Notes: a model not told the origin generated them from the letters alone. 64,000 nt of DNA from Charina bottae (GCA_023362775.1 JALMGJ010000025.1:10083501-10147500), one strand, 5' to 3'. Positions 48,190-59,298 are shown, numbered from the stretch's first letter. Translations and numbers: made by a program.

Positions 48190-48995
48190 AGTATATAATC
48201 AATCTGATTTTGGTATTGACCATCTGGTGATGTCCATGTGTAGAGTCGTCTCTTGTGTTGTTGGAAAAGAGTGTTTGCTATGACCAGCGTGTTCTCTTGA
48301 CAAAACTCTATTAGCCTTTGCCCTGCTTCATTTTGTACTCCGCGGCCGAACTTGTCTGTTATTCCGGTTATTTTTTGACTTCCTACTTTAGCATTCCAGT
48401 CCCCTATGATGAAAAGGACATCTTTTTTTGGTGTTAGTTCTAGAAGGTGTTGTAGGTCTTCATAGAACTGGTCAACTTCAGCTTCCTCGGCATCAGTGGT
48501 TGGGGCATAGACTTGGATCACTGTGATGTTGAATGGTTTGCCTTGGATTCGAACTGAAAGCATTCTGTCGTTTTTGAGGTTGTACCCCAGTACTGCCTTT
48601 CCCAGTCTTTCATTGACTATGAGAGCTACTCCATTTCTTTTAAGGGATTCTTGCCCACATTTGTATATATAATGGTCATCTGAACTAAATTCGCCCATTC
48701 CTGTCCATTTTAGTTCGCTGATTCCCAAGATGTCGATGTTCAATCTTGTCATCTCATGTTTGACCACATCCAACTTACCTTGATTCATAGATCTTACATT
48801 CCAGGTTCCTATGCAATATTGTTCTTTACAGCATCGGACTTTCCTTCCATTTCCAGACACATCCACAACTGAGCGTCCTTTCGGCTTTGGCCCAGCCGTT
48901 TCACTCTTTCTGGAGCTACTCGGAATTCCCCTCCGCTCTCCCCCAGTAGCATTTTGGACACCTTCCGACCTGAGGCGCTCATCTTCCGGTGTCAT
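48165..48995 (-). pseudogene. BovB apurinic-type endonuclease, 3'-truncated
   Basis: N-terminal half of the BovB polyprotein, which nicks the target DNA. Visible motifs: CIGTWNVRSMNQG (Asn), DILGISELKWTGMG (metal-binding Glu), VIQVYAPTTDAEEAEVDQFY and LFIIGDWNAKVG (Asp/Asn). The frame stops just after QNQIDYILCSQRWRS. The following segment, which in BovB should carry the final SDH catalytic motif, is absent: the next frame starts almost at once with KMEKLEKTTRP. The two frames overlap out of register. The element therefore has a deletion plus frameshift at about 48165-48189 and lacks its last catalytic motif. Confidence 0.88.
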
Positions 48996-49375
48996 ATCTT
49001 TTACTCTCTAGGAATGAGATACTTTTGATACTGTCCATGGGTTTTCTTGGCAAGGATACTGGAGTAGTTTGCCATTCCCTCCTCCAGTTTTGGACCACGT
49101 TTTGTCAGAACTTTCCGTCATGACCTGTTCTTCTTGACCTGACTTCATTGAGTTACGCAAGCCCCTTCGCCACGACAAGGCAGTGATCCATGAAGGGGAT
49201 CATATATACATATACATACATATAAAAAGAGAAAGAAAATAAAATAAAAATAAAAAATAAATAAATAAATATAGGTGTCCGATTCCCGACTATCTTTACA
49301 GTGACTAGTATATCGATATAATTTTTTTCTTACTTGTCTTAGTTACATTTTGATACATTTCTATTTCTAATATAG

Positions 49376-51893
49376 TTAATCGTTAAATCCTATATTAATT
49401 GTATTATTTTTTTGTACATTTTTCATATAGATAAGAAATGGTTGCCAATCATTTTTAAATTGGTCTATATTTTTATCATTTAACATTTCTGTTAACTTTG
49501 CCATCTGTGCAAGGTCCATTATTTTTGTGATCCAGTCTTCTATTGTAGGGATGTTTTCTTCTTTCCATCTTTGTGCACATGTGAGTCTGGCTGCCGTAAT
49601 CATATATAATAAAAGTTTTCCATGTTTTTTTCCTAGTTCATCGTCCATGAGGCCAAGTAAATATAATTCAGGTTTTATTTGTATATCCATGAATGTAATT
49701 TCTTTAATAGTTTTATGTATTAGTTCCCAATATTTCTTTGCTTTCTTGCACGTCCACCATAGATGATAAAATGTTCCTTTTTCTTTGTTACATTTCCAAC
49801 ATTTATTTGATACATTTTTATACATTTTTGATAGTTTCTCGAGTTATATACCAACGGTACATCATTTTATAAAAGTTTTATTTCAGATTATAATTTAATG
49901 TAAATTTTAGTCCTTTTGTCCACATTTTTTCCCATTGATCATACATAATATTGTATCCAAAATTTCTAGCCCACTTTATCATACATTCTTTGGTTTGTTC
50001 ATCTTCTAATTTTATTTGTAATAACATTTTGTAAAATTTCGTTATAGTATGTTCATTACTGGAAAATAATTGGTTTTCTAACCACGTTGGTTCTTTTCTA
50101 AATTTATATTTCTTTTTATCTAATTTGAATTGTTCTTTTAACTGTAGGTATATGAACCAATTACATTGATAATCCTTCTCTTTTTCCAATTCTTCTCTTG
50201 CTTTTATTTATAATTTGTCACCTATATTTATTTATTTATTTATCTTATTTATGCCCCGCCTATCCCCTCCCTAATGGAGGACTCTAGGCGGCTTACAACA
50301 TCATTACATATATTTTAATTATACATCCATATATATTACAATACCCGCGTGATTAGGGAGGGGGTGAGGGAACCGGCTCTTCTTTCTAGGAATCGGAACT
50401 ACAAGCCCCAGAATGCCTCGCTTTCGGAGCCGGCTGCTGACATCCCGGAAGTTGTTAAATTGGGATCCGTCGTCCTCTGCCGCCGTCCTCAGCCGCCATC
50501 CACGGGCTTCTCCAGATCTTTATCTTCGGTTCCGAGGCGACTCCCCAACAGGATGCCAGCATATTGCCCCACGTGAGTGGTACCCATTTATCTACTTGCT
50601 ATTTAGCTTTCGAATCGCTGGGTTGGCAGAGAGCTAGGGCTAGTGACGAGAGCTCACCTCGCCACGCGGATTCAAACTGCCGACCTTATGGTCAGCAGAC
50701 TAACAGCTCAGCGGTTTAACCTGCTGAGCTACCGCACCTTCATAATATGGTAAATCTTTATATCTAAACCATTTACATCTATCAGAACTTTCTTTTCTAG
50801 TGAAGGCTTCTTGGGAAGATAGCCAATAAGGCATATTTGGTAGTAATCTTTTCTTATATTTATTCCAGGTTTTTATTAAGGCTCTTATTATACAATGATT
50901 GTTAAACGTTCTATTTACTTTAATTTTGTTGTATCAAAGATATGCATGCCAACCAAATCTTAAATCGTGACCTTCCAAAAGTAGTAGTTCATAATTTTCT
51001 AATGTAGCCCATTCTTTTATCCACATGAGACTAGATGCTTCGTAATATAATTTTAAATCCTGAAGTTTTAGTCCTCCTCTTTCTTTGGCATCTTGTAATA
51101 ATTTATATTTTATTCTTGGCTTTTTTCCTTGCCATATGAATTTTGATAATTCTTTTTGCCATGATTGAAAGGTATTATCTGTAATTAGTATTGGTATTGT
51201 TTGGAATTAAAATAAAAATCTAGGTAATACATTCATGTTAATTGTTGAAATCTTTCCCATCAAAGATAAATGTAACTTTCCCCATCTTGCCAAGTCTTGT
51301 TTAATCTCCTTCCAAAGTTTTACATAATTATTTTGAAATAAATGGTTGTTTTTTGCAGATACTGTTATTCCTAAATATTTTGTATTTTTGACATTTTTAA
51401 ATCCTGTTTTATTTTCTATTCTTGATTTTTTTCGATTCATATTTATATTTATCATTTTAATTTTATGTTTATTTATTTTAAAACCTGCCAATTTTCCAAA
51501 TTCTTTTATGTTTTTCATTAAATATTCAATAGATTCTATTGGATTTTGTATTGTTAATGCAGTTATCTGCAAAAGCTCTTAATTTGAAACTTTCTTTTTT
51601 AATCCTAATCCCTTCTATTTTTTCTTCATCTCTGATATCATTAAGGAGAATTTCCAATATTAATATAAATAATAAAGGAGAAAGTGGACATCCTTGTCTT
51701 GTTCCTTTTTCAATTTTAAATACTTTTGTAAATTCATCATTAACTATAATTTTCGCTTTCTGGGTTGTATATATTGCTTTTACTGCTGTTTTAAAGGGAG
51801 TACCAAATTCCATATATTCTAAGGTTTTAAGCATGAAGTCCCAATTTAAATTGTCGAACGCTTTTTCTGCATCTAGGAATAGTAATTAGAGTA
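49376..51893 (-). pseudogene. L1 ORF2 remnant (reverse transcriptase to C-terminal Cys region)
   Basis: On the minus strand it begins inside the reverse transcriptase at FLDAEKAFDNLNW (motif A). It continues with MEFGTPFKTAVKAIY, KIEKGTRQGCPLSPLLF (motif B) and AFADN where AFADD is expected, then a frameshift. AGFKINKHKIKMI and NTKYLGITVS follow in another frame. After a SINE the C-terminal part has CWKCNKEKGTFYHLWWTCKK, the L1 Cys-rich tail. The endonuclease and early reverse-transcriptase domains are missing, and the changed catalytic pair plus frameshifts make it dead. Confidence 0.88.
50226..50740 (-). mobile_element. Long chimeric SINE, copy 1 (in L1 ORF2)
   Basis: Read on minus: tRNA-like head (A box TAGCTCAGCAGG), the shared Sauria core (AGCTCTCGTCACTAGCCCTAG ending near GATTCGAAAGC), then a GC-rich cassette of about 200 bases. 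It ends in a CR1/L2-type tail (GTAAGCCGCCTAGAGTCC, GGATAGGCGGGGCATAAAT, (AATA)n). About 515 bases, long for a SINE. The cassette holds a ZNF143-like site (50398-50416), an ETS site CCGGAAGT (50445-50452) and a YY1-like GCCGCCAT (50492-50499). Confidence 0.85.
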
Positions 51894-51894
51894 T

Positions 51895-52866
51895 TTCGAA
51901 TTTATACGATACATTTTCTCTATTTCTTCCTCCAGGCTATCTTCTTCCCAACTAATTAGATTAGCAAGCATTTGGATTACTATTTCCTCTATATCATCGT
52001 TCTCTTTTTTATCAGGTATACCTCTGAGTCTTAAACAGAAATCTTTTTCTTTTAATTCTAATAATGTAATTCTATCTAATTCTTGTTCCTTGTCATGTTC
52101 TAATCTATCAATCCTTTCATTAACTTTTTTAGTCTCAATTTCTATTTTTTATCCATTTTTTCTAATTTTTGCTCTATACTTTTGCTCTATACTCTATACA
52201 GGGGGCGCGGTAGCTCAGCGGCTTAAACCGCTGAGCCGGAAGACTGCCTGTAAAGATCTGATGGTCGGCAGTTCTAATCCCCACGTGGCGAGGTGAGCTC
52301 TCGTCATTCACCCCAGCTTCTGCCAACCCAGCAATTCGAAAGCTAAGGCGAGTAGATGAATGGGTACCACGTTAAAGTGGGAGAATTTGCCGGCGTCCTG
52401 TGATCGGGGGTCGCCCTCGGAGCGAAGAAGATCCCGGGAATCCTGTTAAATGGCGGCGGAGGATGACGGAGCCCAATCGGCGAACATCCAGGATGTCAGC
52501 AGCCGACTCGGAAGCGAGGCATGCTGGGACATGTAGTCCAATGCCTACGGAAGAAGAGTCGGTTCCCCTACCTCCTTCCTGTGCGCGCGATTAAATTATA
52601 TGTATATGAATTGTTAAATATATATTGAAATGCTGTAAGCCGCCTAGAGTCCTCCAATAGGGAGGGGATAGGCGGGGTATAAATATGATAAATAAATAAA
52701 TACTTCTTTCTAAGTTGTCTAATTTTTTGTCCAGCATACTTATATTTTGAGTAATACTTTGTGCTATTTTCACTGTATATTCTTCAAACATCCCTTTTAG
52801 CCAATCTCCTTCCCCCGCCCCTAATCCTGTTCCACACCCTCTTCGTTTTTGTTTTCTTGTATTCAT
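51895..52866 (-). pseudogene. L1 ORF1 remnant split by a SINE
   Basis: L1 ORF1 proteins are coiled-coil RNA-binding chaperones. The minus strand of 52866-52703 reads MFEEYTVKIAQSITQNISML then DKKLDNLERS, a heptad-like coiled coil. After the SINE, 52190-51897 reads KIEQKLEKMDKKIEIETKKV and then FCLRLRGIPDKKENDDIEEI, the LRLRGIPE-type start of the RNA-binding domain, and IEKMYRINSKYSN. Right after this the sequence jumps into ORF2, so the end of ORF1 and its stop are missing. Confidence 0.8.
52201..52702 (+). mobile_element. Long chimeric SINE, copy 2 (in L1 ORF1)
   Basis: Same layout as copy 1 on the plus strand: GGGGGCGCGGTAGCTCAGCG head, B-box region CAGTTCTAATCCCC (one change), shared core, GC-rich cassette and tail GTAAGCCGCCTAGAGTCC...GGATAGGCGGGGTATAAAT...(AATA)n. 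The cassette has the ZNF143-like site at 52519-52537 (reverse orientation) and YY1-like AAATGGCGGC at 52448-52457. The head contains a short inserted segment (GGAAGACTGCCTG...). Confidence 0.85.
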
Positions 52867-52941
52867 TTCTTTTCATTTCTTATAAGTTTGTTAAGTTATC
52901 TAATACTTTTATACTTTTATACTGTTCACTAGCCCAGTTTT

Positions 52942-53805
52942 CTAGTTCACCCAGTTCACTAGCCGGGCTGGATGAATCACAAGCCGGAGTTAAGATTGCC
53001 GGGAGAAATATCAACAACCTCAGATATGCAGACGATACCACCCTAATGGCAGAAAGTGAAGAGGAACTAAAGAGCCTCTTGAAGAGGGTGAAAGAGGAGA
53101 GTGCAAAAGCTGGCTTGAAACTCAACATTAAAGAAACTCAGATCATGGCATCTGGTCCCATCACTTCCTGGCAAATAGAAGGGGAAGAAATGGAAGCAGT
53201 GACAGATTTTATTTTCTTGGGCTCCAAGATCACCGCAGACGGTGACTGCAGCCATGAAATTAAAAGACGCTTGCTCCTTGGGAGGAAAGCTATGGCAAAC
53301 CTAGACAGCATATTAAAAAGCAGAGACATCACCTTGCCGACAAAGGTCCGTATAGTTAAAGCTATGGTTTTCCCAGTAGTAATGTATGGCTGTGAGAGTT
53401 GGACCACAAGGAAGGCTGAGCGCCGAAGAATTGATGCTTTCGAGCTGTGGTGCTGGAGAAGACTCTTGAGAGTCCATTGGACTGCAAGGAGGTCAAATCA
53501 GTCAATCCTAAAGGAAATCAACCCTGACTGCTCATTGGGAGGACAGATGCTGAAGCTGAAGCTCAAATACTTTGGCCACCTAATGAGAAGAGAGGACTCA
53601 CTGGAAAAGACCCTGATGCTGGGAAAGACTGAAGGCAAAAGGAGAAGGGGACGGCAGAGGATGAGATGGTTAGATAGCATCACCGATGTAATGAACATGA
53701 ATTTGAGTAAACTCCGGGTGACATTGGAGGACAGGAAGGCCTGGCGTGCTATGGTCCATGAGGTCACGAAGAGTCAGACACGACTAAACGACTGAATAAC
53801 AACAA
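52942..53805 (+). pseudogene. 5'-truncated BovB with open C-terminal frame
   Basis: Encodes GLDESQAGVKIAGRNINNLR, YADDTTLMAESEEELKSLLK, EMEAVTDFIFLGSKITADG and the C-terminal domain to SQTRLND. The 3' tail is TGAATAACAACAA. It starts just before YADD, so most of the reverse transcriptase and all endonuclease are gone. It is flanked by GCCCAGTTTT (52932-52941 and 53806-53815), a 10-bp duplication. Bases 52942-52964 are filler repeating the neighbouring GTTCACTAGCC. It is inserted in the L1 5' region, opposite to the L1. Confidence 0.9.
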
Positions 53806-54345
53806 GCCCAGTTTTTCCCTTTCCAGAAATAACCACAGAATTAGGTATAATATTGAGAAAATATGGCCGACCAAAATAAATAATTAATTAATAAGTCTGT
53901 TTCTTGTCCGTTTCTTCAAGTTCATGAAATAGGGGAGACTCACCAAGCTGAAATGTTCTTTCACCGCTTCAGATAACCACTTTTTTTATAGGAATAGTTC
54001 TTTTCTTTTTTTCTTCTTTTAAGAGTGAAGAGGCAGTAGTTTTGCCTTCGGACGGCTGCAACCGCGATTCTTACCAAGTTTTCTCTCCGCTTCCCAGCTG
54101 ATCGCGACGCGCTGTCTTCACTCACCAAAAATGAAGCCGCACTTTCTTCAATCGCTCAGCTGTCTGGAAGCCTTCTGAGTCAAGCACTAAGGTTTCTCCC
54201 TTTCCTGGAGTCGCCTCTTTGTCTCTGCAAAACCTGCAGAGCACTTTATTAAATCACGTTGCGAATTCTGGAACGGAGCTGCTCCAGAATTCAACCTGCC
54301 ACCATCTTCACTGGAACCGGAACCCCCGAAAAATGTATTATTCTT

Positions 54346-55810
54346 GAATTAATGAATTGATCTGATGTTCCGTAACTTAAACAAGTATTTATCTAGGAGC
54401 TTAACAACCTAACAAAATATTATTTTTTTAAAAAAATAAAAATAAAAATATTTCATTGTGTGAACTATTGGAGTCTAGATACTCAGCAGGATCATTTTCA
54501 AAGACTTGAAAGGGGGCAGGTAAGGGAAAAGTTGATAGTCAAGGTGTTACTGTAAAAAGTTCTCAAATTAATTGGGGTTAGTTTATCTGGTCAATACTAT
54601 TTATTTAGGAAACACATCATCAGAAACATGCAATCATATACTAAAGAACAGGAAAGAGTGTTTCTAATTAATAAAAGAGTTCAACTGACCAGATTTTTTT
54701 CCATTACTGAGCTTAACTATCAGTCCTTTCCTTCTCTGATCCATTTTATTTTCTTCTTTTAACTCCTTCAACTGCTCTTTCCAACTCACTTGGCTGAGTA
54801 TGCTTTTCTGCCAACACTTCCCAGAAGTCATTCATTTTTGAATCTCACTCTCCAGATTTAATTGTTTCACCTTTTTCAGTCATCTAATCAGACAGGTAAC
54901 AGCCCATTATGTTGCAGAGATCAGTGGAAGGGTGAATTGGGCTACCACAGATTATGAATGGAAGTGGGATTCACCCATTTCACAATTTAATATGAAGTTA
55001 TCTAACTTCTCCTTTTTAAACTGCTATTAATAAATCTTTTCTATTGTATATAGCAAACAGCCTATGTTCTTTGTGGAATGTTAAAATAACAATGTATATA
55101 TTGGGAAAGGGCACACAAAAATGCACTACTTAATGAAAATAGAGTGTTCAGATGTCGTATACTAGGGGAAATGGCATACAGAAGTCATATGGAAATGTAT
55201 ATGAATTTAAGTGCAATTTTTTAATTTAAAAAAATCTCAGTGATGATGTGGATATGGAGAATTTAAACTTAATATGGAGAAAAAAATCTGAGAAACTAAG
55301 AAGCAAATAAAAATGCCTTTTTATCCATCCCTATTACAAACAGAGATGAAAACAATTGTAGGGGTTACATTTGAAAAGGGCAAAGCTGGTGTGACTTACC
55401 AAAGTCCACAATTGTATCCTATATTTTGCCCTGGACCCTGCTCATACTAACTTGGCCAAGGTTAAGAAGCTAACATTTCCGTTAGCATGAGAACAGATCT
55501 GTCAGCTTCCTTCTTAATCTTTGAGACAAGTTTAAGCACTTGGCAGTAGACATAGAGAATCAAATATTTTATCTGTCTAAATTTTCTTCCTACATTGTGA
55601 ATTCTTAATTTGTCATATTTACAGTAATTAATGGCTAAAATCAAACTTCTCAGGGTTCATTTTCATCAGAGTAAGCAAAACTATTTCTCTATGTCATTTT
55701 AATCCTGGTTAAAATTTGAATCATCCTTAAACTCAGCCCTGGTTAAGTTCAATATAAGTTTCACAGGATTTTAAACAAACATTTATTGAACAAACCAAAC
55801 TGGCCTTGTT
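54346..55810. other. Unrecognised stretch
   Basis: Ordinary AT-rich flank of the L1. No gene or repeat recognised apart from an (AAAT)n patch near 54432. Confidence 0.5.
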
Positions 55811-56326
55811 CATTTATTTTTATTTATTTATTTGTCTTATTTATACCCCGCCTATCCCCTCCCTACTGGAGGACTCTAGGCGGCTTACAGTATTATATAT
55901 ATCCAATCCAATTATACAATTATACAACATCATTTTTACAATTTATTCCCGCGCGACAGGGAGAGAGGAAGGGAACCGGCTCTTCCGCTGCAGGCATTGG
56001 ACTGCAAGTCCCAGAATGCCTCGCTCCGCGCCGGCTGCTGACGTCCAGGAAGCTGGTGTCTCCGGATCTGTCGTCCTCCGCCGACATCGCCGCTCTTCCA
56101 GGTCTTTCTTTGGAATCGAGGACGACCCTCCGCTGGACGCCCGCAAATTGCCCCACGTGAGTGGTACCCATTAATCTACTTGCTATATTAGCTTTCGAAT
56201 CGCTGGGTTGGCAGAGAGCTAGGGCAAGTGACGAGAGCTCACCTCGTCACGCGGTTTCGAACTGCCAACCTTATGGTCGGCAGTCTAACGGCTCAGTGGT
56301 TTAACCCACTGAGCCACCGCGCCCCC
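55811..56326 (-). mobile_element. Long chimeric SINE, copy 3
   Basis: Minus-strand copy with head (complement of CTGAGCCACCGCGCCCCC at 56308-56326), shared core, GC-rich cassette and CR1/L2-type (AATA)n tail. The ZNF143-like site ACTGCAAGTCCCAGAATGC is at 56001-56019. The ETS and YY1 positions are present but altered (CCAGGAAGC, CGATGTCGGC). It lies outside the L1 and so shows independently that the composite is a multi-copy family. Confidence 0.87.
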
Positions 56327-57397
56327 TCTATTCATATAATAGAGATAGAGATAGATAGATAGAGATGATATATAGATCTGTATAGCATGCTAAGTCAAAA
56401 ACAAACAACCCAAATTATTCAACATTTCCTGACAAAACAAGCCACTATGATGTTATTGCTGTTATTTTAGATTTTAATTATGATTATTATATTGTTCTGG
56501 GGTTTTATTACAGGTCACCTGAAATCTATTCAGCCATGTGGGTTATAAGTAGTATAAATAAATAAGATACCCATCTTATTACAGTAAATAGAAGATCTGA
56601 ATATGAGTTTCTTGTAAAAGGACAACTTCAGTTTTTCAATTCTCCAAATTAGTTAGTATCTTCTCCTATGAAAAGAAACATCTAAGGCCTTTTACATTCG
56701 GTAAGGCAATTAAAAATTTCATGGGATACATATACATATACATACAATGTGATAAGAATTTTCATTTAGATTAGCCAAACTTTTTTTTAAAAAAAACCTG
56801 AGGAGTAAAACTAACTAATAGAAAAAGTGGGCAAGGGAGAGAAAAAATACATTAAAAAGTTTAAATATTAAAAAGACTAAAAAGCAACTCAAAGGGGAAA
56901 AAAGATACTGTAAATCAGAAACAAGAAAAGGAAACTAAAAGCTACTAGGACTTCTGGATGAAACATGTTGAAGATGCAGTAAAGTAAATACTGCCAGTCT
57001 GAAGTAGTCCATCCCCCACTAAAATAAGAAACAAACAAACAAAAAGAACATTAAAATATTTTTTCCCCTTCAGATGGACCCATAGCAAAAACTGCTTTGC
57101 TTCCTTGGAATCAAAAAAATTCTTCCCACCAAATATCACAGATAAACAAAAGATTACTGGAAAAAGAAAAACCAAAATGTTTAATCCTTTCTTGTTTAGC
57201 TGCAAGCCAAACATTATTTAAGTTCTGCTTCTGAATAATTTATTGGGGCACTTCTTGAAAGATCATTGCCTGCCTTCTTTGAATTCCATTCCAAACATCT
57301 GCTTGCAAAGGTAAGTATGGAATGTGATCTATACTGTAGATCTCAACAATCTAACAACAAGACTAGACCTTTGTGTTGAATGAAAACAACAACCCAA
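56327..57397. other. Unrecognised stretch
   Basis: (GATA)n-like repeats at 56340-56366. The remainder is AT-rich and unrecognised. Confidence 0.5.
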
Positions 57398-57582
57398 ACA
57401 ATAAGCAGCTTCAATGGCTGTTGTGGGTCTTCCGGGCTGTGTGGCCGTGTTCTGGAAGTTGTGGTTCCTTGTTATACAAAGGAACCACAACTTCCAGAAC
57501 ACGGCCACACAGCCCGGAAGACCCACAACAGCCATTGAACTCCGGCCGTGAAAGCCTTCGACAATACAATAAGCAGCTTCAA
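57398..57582 (+). mobile_element. Palindromic retroelement insertion (probable Penelope-like), 17-bp target duplication
   Basis: ACAATAAGCAGCTTCAA is repeated perfectly at 57398-57414 and 57566-57582. Arms 57411-57470 and 57479-57538 are perfect 60-base inverted repeats with an 8-base spacer. The right part ends GGCCGTGAAAGCCTTCGACA, the 3' end of a common squamate repeat that I associate with Penelope-like elements. The structure is a 3' fragment joined head to head with an inverted copy of its own end. Confidence 0.75.
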
Positions 57583-58830
57583 TTCCAAGCTTGTATTCAG
57601 ATTGTGGTGAGATCTTATGTATACATTTCTCCACCAAGACTAGTACAGGCTGATCTTGTTCAATATTATAAGGAATGTTTAAAAATTGTGAATTATTCCT
57701 GTGATGTAGACCCTGTAAATCAGTTATTTTATCTTGAAGATCTTTGTTATTCAAGATTTCAGCACTGTGTACATACACTTGGCACGTTTACCGGAATTTT
57801 CAAGCTCAGTCATTATTACTTCATGTGAATCCATTACAAAATTCTCAAAGTCTGCCATTTGATCTAATGTGGCAGGCCTCTGCTTCAACTCCAAACAATT
57901 AGTTAGTTTATTTAGTTAAAGAATTTGATCATTCTATAAATACATTACAGGAAAGAGATTTTACAGCAGTAAGCAACTCTGCATAACTTTTTGTTAACTG
58001 TTATTTTCTCTTCTCTATAACTTTCTCTTTTCACTTAAACTTCTTCAACCTGCTGAGCAAACTTTTACCTCTCTGATGAAGGGGCATATAATGAATCAAG
58101 GGAGAAATACCAAAGCACTTTTTCTGTATACTAGCTAAACAATAAAGCAGTCAAAAACTCAGGAGATAGCCTTTGGCCTGGGAGAAAACAGATTGTAAAT
58201 CAGTCTGCTGATGTCTGGAAACCTGGTTTTGTTTGCTATCTTTTGGATGGAAGCAATAACTGTATTGGGTTCCTATGAAAATGTTCCCCAAAATAAAACA
58301 TGGCTTGATGGTTGTAGCCATACTAATCTGGATGATAATGTGGATTTGTTTGCAAATGTGGTGGGCAAAACTCTTTTTGTCAAAGAAACTTACAGTATTT
58401 TTCAGACAGAACTACAAGATTTATTAGTTTAATGTCATTAAGTTACAGAAAAGCACTTACCCAATCAGCCAATATTTTTTGATGTTGATGATGATGACTG
58501 CTCCTCATAAACAAATTTGAATATTTAATGGTATTTCTTTATGGATGACCAACTTTATTATGGAACTTTTTAATGCCATAATACAGATAAATTATCTCTT
58601 TGAGGAAATATTTCTATATATTCTTCAAATTATAGTTAAAATATGTCAGTGTCATTGACCTTGTGTTTTAGAAGTCATTGATTTTTTCTTAAAAAAAGAT
58701 ATTAGCTTGTCCATCTACCTTCATGTGAAACCACAATTCTAGGTATATAAAGGTATATGCCACCTCGCTTGGGGTGGGAGGGGGGATAGTCAATCATGGG
58801 GGTGGTTGGCACCTTGATGAGGCCCTGGGA
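57583..58830. other. Unrecognised stretch
   Basis: No gene recognised. The 73-codon frame at 58211-58432 starts with a hydrophobic leader-like stretch but has no homology I can name. Confidence 0.45.
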
Positions 58831-58834
58831 AATT

Positions 58835-59012
58835 TTGTTGAGATTGTTGTATCACCATCTTGGATTTTATCTTATATTTTATATTTATATTTTTATAATG
58901 AATCTGTTTTATGATATTTTAATCTTTTATTATCTTAATTTGATTGTAAACCGCCCAGAGTCACTTGCCGAGATGGGCGGTGAAGAAATGTGATAAATAA
59001 ATAAATAAATAA
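58835..59012 (+). mobile_element. CR1/L2-clade LINE 3' end
   Basis: AT-rich 3' UTR followed by GTAAACCGCCCAGAGTCACT, CGAGATGGGCGGTGAAGAAA and (AATA)n. It is the best preserved example here of the tail borrowed by the chimeric SINEs. Confidence 0.7.
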
Positions 59013-59290
59013 CATTTTCAATTTGCGTCCACTTGACTGACCTTCAGCAATTTTCAGCTTTTTGTGAAACACTAATCATACAGGACATGATCAAAGTGAT
59101 CATGTTGGCTCATGACTTTAGGTCTATACATATGATAGCAGAATCCACTTCTTTGGCATTATTTCCCGTCATCATGATCATCTCCATCACCATGAGAGTA
59201 ATGGGGGAAAATATGCAAAGCTCTCTGGTTTCAACTCCAAGGCATTGCCCTAGAACATAAGCTACAAGGACAGTATACAGGAAATAGAAA
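59013..59290. other. Short unrecognised stretch
   Basis: No gene or element recognised. Confidence 0.45.
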
Positions 59291-59298
59291 TTCTAGAT

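Larger units (their letters stand above)
46098..49199 (-). mobile_element. Near full-length BovB (RTE) LINE
   Basis: A 3.1-kb minus-strand copy. The 5' region near 49100-49199 contains CTGCCTTGTCGTGGCGAAGG, then endonuclease, reverse transcriptase, and the 3' end complementary to TTGTTGTTCAGTTG at 46098. It lies in the L1 3' UTR. The flanks share ATCATA (46089-46094 and 49199-49204), a possible short target duplication. BovB is known for horizontal transfer between squamates and ruminants. This copy is not functional (see its two reading frames). Confidence 0.93.
45981..54345 (-). mobile_element. L1 LINE insertion with 15-bp target duplication, hit by four later insertions
   Basis: AAATGTATTATTCTT is repeated perfectly at 45981-45995 and 54331-54345. 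Just inside the left copy is the poly(A) tail (T run 45996-46003). Just inside the right copy is the L1 5' end (minus strand: TTCGGGGGTTCCGGTTCCAG). Minus-strand order from 54330: 5' UTR, ORF1, ORF2, 3' UTR, poly(A). Insertions in order are a truncated BovB (52942-53805), a chimeric SINE (52201-52702), another (50226-50740) and a full BovB (46098-49199). The L1 is itself internally deleted and frameshifted, so it cannot move on its own. Confidence 0.92.
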
